Shown one piece after another: positions 61,101-64,000 of a stretch of DNA of 64,000 bases. The DNA lies in contig OZ038423.1 of assembly GCA_964036155.1 (NCBI GenBank), positions 5,037,249 to 5,101,248 on the forward strand, in the 5' to 3' direction. The stretch is from Diploscapter coronatus. Lineage: Eukaryota; Nematoda; Chromadorea; Rhabditida; Rhabditidae. The stretch's first letter is position 1. Each line of letters starts with the position of its first letter. The notes below the pieces were generated by a model. That model saw only the letters and a program-made list of their open reading frames with translations, was not told the origin of the DNA and searched no databases. Both the position numbers and the translations under genes were made by a program.

Positions 61101-63177
61101 AAATAGCCTTTCAAAAAATCCTGCACTATTAAACCTCATCTAATCAAAACCGAGATTCCGAGCCATGGCATGAAACTTCCAAATATCAAATAAGTTCAAA
61201 CTTTTATGTGAGCTTCTATGCATTAATTATTTGAGTTTCCGAACTACGAACAAATATTTTCTACAAAATACAAATGCCTAGACGATAAATAAGAACAGGA
61301 TAAAGTTTTACAGTTAACATTTCGTTGTGAAGCAATAACAAGCTTTTTTCATTTAGTCTTCTGTCATTACAAGCGATTGATTTCACTTTTCCCCTCCTGA
61401 GAATCGATTCTTCGAACTTGAAGAGTTTCATTTTCACTTTTATGAGTTCACTTTTGCACTTGACCTGCATTATCGTCGCCACTTCCACTACGCAATAGGT
61501 GGACTGTGATGAATGAAGAATGCATTTCAAATGGTTGAGAAAAACAACAGTATTTTCATTTATCTATAATGATGCAAAGAAACGTTTAGGAATATTTAGA
61601 AAGAGCAAATAGAAAATTATCGTTGTGGAAGCACTGGAAGACATAATTTATCGTCATTGGGTTGGAATCGTGCCGAACAAAACTATTTACGTTATCTATA
61701 AAATGAAACTTCACTGGTTTTTTTCTGGATGTGAATTTATGCATTTTCTCTACCGAAATTTATTCTTCAATATCTAGATTAAATGAGATTTAGAAAACGA
61801 TCCTCATGGTCGATACCGAGTTTCGTAGGCCCTTGTTTCTATAATTATAAAAATGCTACAGGGCGCGGAAAAATTATGGAGACATTTCTGCTTTAATTTA
61901 ATTTCATATAAATTTTAAGTCCAGACAACTTCAGATTTTTATCCTAGATACCTAGAGTATAGTCTAACATAATTCTATAAAAAATGTTTAGGAAATTTCT
62001 TCACATCTGTCTAGAGAATAGTTTTGAAAACATTTCATCATCCATTTTCGTGAAAACTTAAAAATGTAATAATTTTCTTTAATTATTTCCTTGCAAATTT
62101 CGTAAAGATTTACGATTTCCTATCTATGTACTTTCCTTGTGAAATATAATGCTGTATACTCAAATTATCTAAAAAAAAAAACAAGTGAAAGATAAAAGGA
62201 AGTAGTATGGTTTTAGAGGGTTTACGGTCACGGAGAAGTTAAAAGTCCGCGCCATGTTGTGACCCTTTGGCAATCAAGGCGATAATCTTCCGAAAATCGC
62301 TTTCAATTACTCAATAGAAGTTGGAATCAACTGAAACTATCCGTTGTTTGCATAACTTACCGATCTTACCTGTTGTTATTTGCATGATGCATTTTGACGC
62401 GTTTCTCGTCCCTGCAAACACAGTCAGGCTTGTCATTGCACGTTTATGCATTCCCCTATCAGTCGATCCGAAAGTCGTTACTCATTAATTTTAATCGAGT
62501 TTTCTCGCCTTTTGTGTGGATCATTTGGCTTGATGAGGCGACAGCTCGAAATTGGCCATTAAAATTGGAGTCGAAAAATTAGAGCGTCAGAAAGGGAACC
62601 GAAATGGGCAATGGGAGTGGAAATGACTGAGGGGGGAAACTACGGGTGAGTGAATGTGCATCGACACGGCGACAAAGGGCCGTAACGACTCAGCAACTAG
62701 CAACCAACATCTAACAAGCGACAAGCAACAGAAACGCTGGTAGGCTTTCTCGCCTTCCCGCTCTCATTTCAGGGTTTATTTCTTTTCCTCACTCTCTTTG
62801 TCTTCTCTGATAAGCAATCTCTCCACGCTCTATTCAGCTTCGTTCTTCCTTTATTGGATTTTACCTTCCCCCGTTTTTATTTACCTTTCATGGCTTATGT
62901 TTTAGAAGTTTATATTTTATTATTTTTACGAAAAATTTCGAAGGCTGAAACTTACTCATGTTGTGAATTCGTTTTGAATATCTCTTCAATTCGTTTTATT
63001 TGATTTTCATCATTTTGGTTACCGTATGCAGATTTTTCTCGCCTCTTACGAAATTACTCAATCTCGTTCTTACTTACAAGAAAAGTTTCACTAATCTGAC
63101 GATTTACTTTTAATCCAACGCATCTAAATCAATCTGATTTGAAACCTTCATTGTTCGTTATCAGAAACGCGCAAAAA
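58193..63177. other. 5-kb region without a convincing gene
   Basis: Several 60-100 codon ORFs overlap on both strands (59027-59221, 59924-60709, 61261-61530), but none has splice structure or a recognisable motif. A small palindromic element lies at 60827-60983. The stretch 62580-62760 is less AT-rich and has a GTGAGTGAATG donor-like site at 62644, so it might hold a 5' leader exon. Confidence 0.45.
60827..60983. repeat. 157-bp palindromic MITE-like element
   Basis: CAAAATTTGG...TGGAAATGTCGCGACGATGC and GACATGGCGAAATAG on the left are mirrored by CTATTTCGCCATGTTGTGTC, GTTGCGACATTTCCA and CAAAATTTG on the right. No coding capacity. Confidence 0.6.
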
Positions 63178-63336
63178 ATGAGTGATAATGAGCGGAATAA
63201 CGTGAAAAGTGAAGGGAAAAATGAGAAATGCGAAAGAGTAAAATGCGAGAAGAGCAGAAGGAAGCTGATTGAATCGATAGAAGACGAGCTACTGGCAATC
63301 AGGCAGTCAGGAATTCGGGAGAAGTTAATGCGTTAA
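63178..63336 (+). CDS. Possible small basic protein, 52 aa
   Basis: An uninterrupted frame from an AAAAAATG start, 15 nt after a TTATCAG acceptor, as in trans-spliced nematode genes. The product is highly charged (KSEGKNEKCERVKCEKSRRK) and ends in a helical segment (LIESIEDELLAIRQSGIREK). No signal peptide, no family recognised. It could also be a chance ORF in a purine-rich stretch. Confidence 0.35.
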   Translation: MSDNERNNVKSEGKNEKCERVKCEKSRRKLIESIEDELLAIRQSGIREKLMR

Positions 63337-63492
63337 TGACACCGCGGAAAGTGATAATGAGGCTGAGGAATGATACTGCTCAACTTGCCAGATCGATATC
63401 TTGCAAATTGATTTCAGAATGAGTCTGAAAATAGAATGACCATTTTGTCACAAAAATGAATTATTGGAGTACACGACTGCTATCCATTATGG

Positions 63493-63610
63493 CCAGGGGT
63501 GTGCAAATTTGAATTTAAAAAAGTGAAAATCTGAATTTAAATATTTCTGCGTTTGGGATTAGAATTCTGAGATCTAACAATTCTTGGAATTGAAATTCCG
63601 CACGCCACGG
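63493..63610. repeat. hAT-like MITE, about 118 bp
   Basis: CCAGGGGTGTGCAAATTTGA at the left is mirrored imperfectly by GGAATTGAAATTCCGCACGC then CACGG at the right. ATTATGG precedes and ATTATGAT follows the unit, a possible partial target duplication. The last 390 bases of the window show nothing else. Confidence 0.5.
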
Positions 63611-64000
63611 ATTATGATTTTAAACATTTATCATCAAATGCATAATTTTCAACAAATGCTTCATCTCAAATCAAAATTAGAATTTCGTAAATTTGCATTT
63701 AACGAGTAAGATTTTTGTGATCTTCATTGGAAGGATCTTTCGAAATTAGATAAAAACAGAAGGCATTCCGACTCTGATACTTTGTTGAGAGAATATTTCC
63801 ATACTTTAAATTTCGAGAAAAAAGATCGATCATTCCTATTCCGATATTGCCTTCTTTATAGTTTTTCTTGTCACTAATCACAAATTCTGAAGCCTCCATT
63901 TCGAATCTGATAATTGATCACTTGTTATTTTGAAATTTCTACCCGAATTTGTAAGACAGAATTATTTCATGTTCATTTGGAGTTTCGCATAAGTTGCCAT

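Noticed and set aside
61261..61530. 89-codon minus ORF
   Set aside because: No start context, splice sites or motif; it could be chance.
1..64000. CRISPR arrays, bacterial operons, phage or virus genes
   Set aside because: No regularly spaced repeats, Shine-Dalgarno-led gene runs or viral structural genes were seen; gene structure is uniformly eukaryotic. The only virus-like sequence is the dead BEL/Pao element.

Overview
The window looks like nuclear DNA of a rhabditid nematode. It is AT-rich, most introns are about 45-55 nt with TTTTCAG or TTTTAG acceptors, and the 5S rRNA gene closely matches the Caenorhabditis 5S as I remember it. The genes belong to nematode or animal families: a RhoGEF of the RHGF-1 class, a MADF-domain protein, an srh-like chemoreceptor, a vWA-domain protein and a DPP-IV-like peptidase. 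No genus can be named from sequence alone. I built the gene models by hand, joining exons at GT/AG sites and requiring phase agreement at every junction. Most models close perfectly; exceptions are stated.

Layout. 1-2940 (+): 3' part of a RhoGEF gene. 3216-3424 (-): an inverted relic of a MADF-gene last exon. 4063-6337 (+): a complete MADF gene. 6666-6937 (-): a 74-aa one-TM protein. 7740-14833 is a repeat island: BEL/Pao retroelement debris, inverted repeats, two relic ORFs, and a roughly 3.9-kb unit bounded by inverted repeats that holds two large foldback structures. 15199-16041 (+): 3' half of a chemoreceptor gene. 16897-19219 (-): an unrecognised 390-aa nuclear protein. 20370-21958 (+): a tandem-vWA gene with frame conflicts. 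23005-31914 (-): a 24-exon type II membrane dipeptidyl peptidase with intact catalytic residues. 31915-37177: no gene seen. 37200-43655 and 44530-48608 (+): two tandem paralogous coiled-coil genes with almost identical exon lengths. 52042-58192 (-): a 760-aa secreted, mostly disordered protein whose introns hold a tRNA gene, a 5S rRNA gene and a TIR element. 58193-64000: mostly empty, with small repeats and one possible 52-aa gene.

How it fits together. The genes do not form an operon-like functional set; each has its own exon structure and strand. The most novel material is the exon-for-exon duplicated coiled-coil pair (no family recognised), the 390-aa nuclear protein, the 760-aa secreted protein, and the nested foldback or TIR elements, several with visible target-site duplications. 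The first copy of the tandem pair is swollen by a dead mariner, a 963-bp foldback and a Tc1-like MITE, while the second is compact apart from two small MITE-like elements. Few stretches suggest foreign DNA. All homology calls come from motif recognition by eye; no database search was run.
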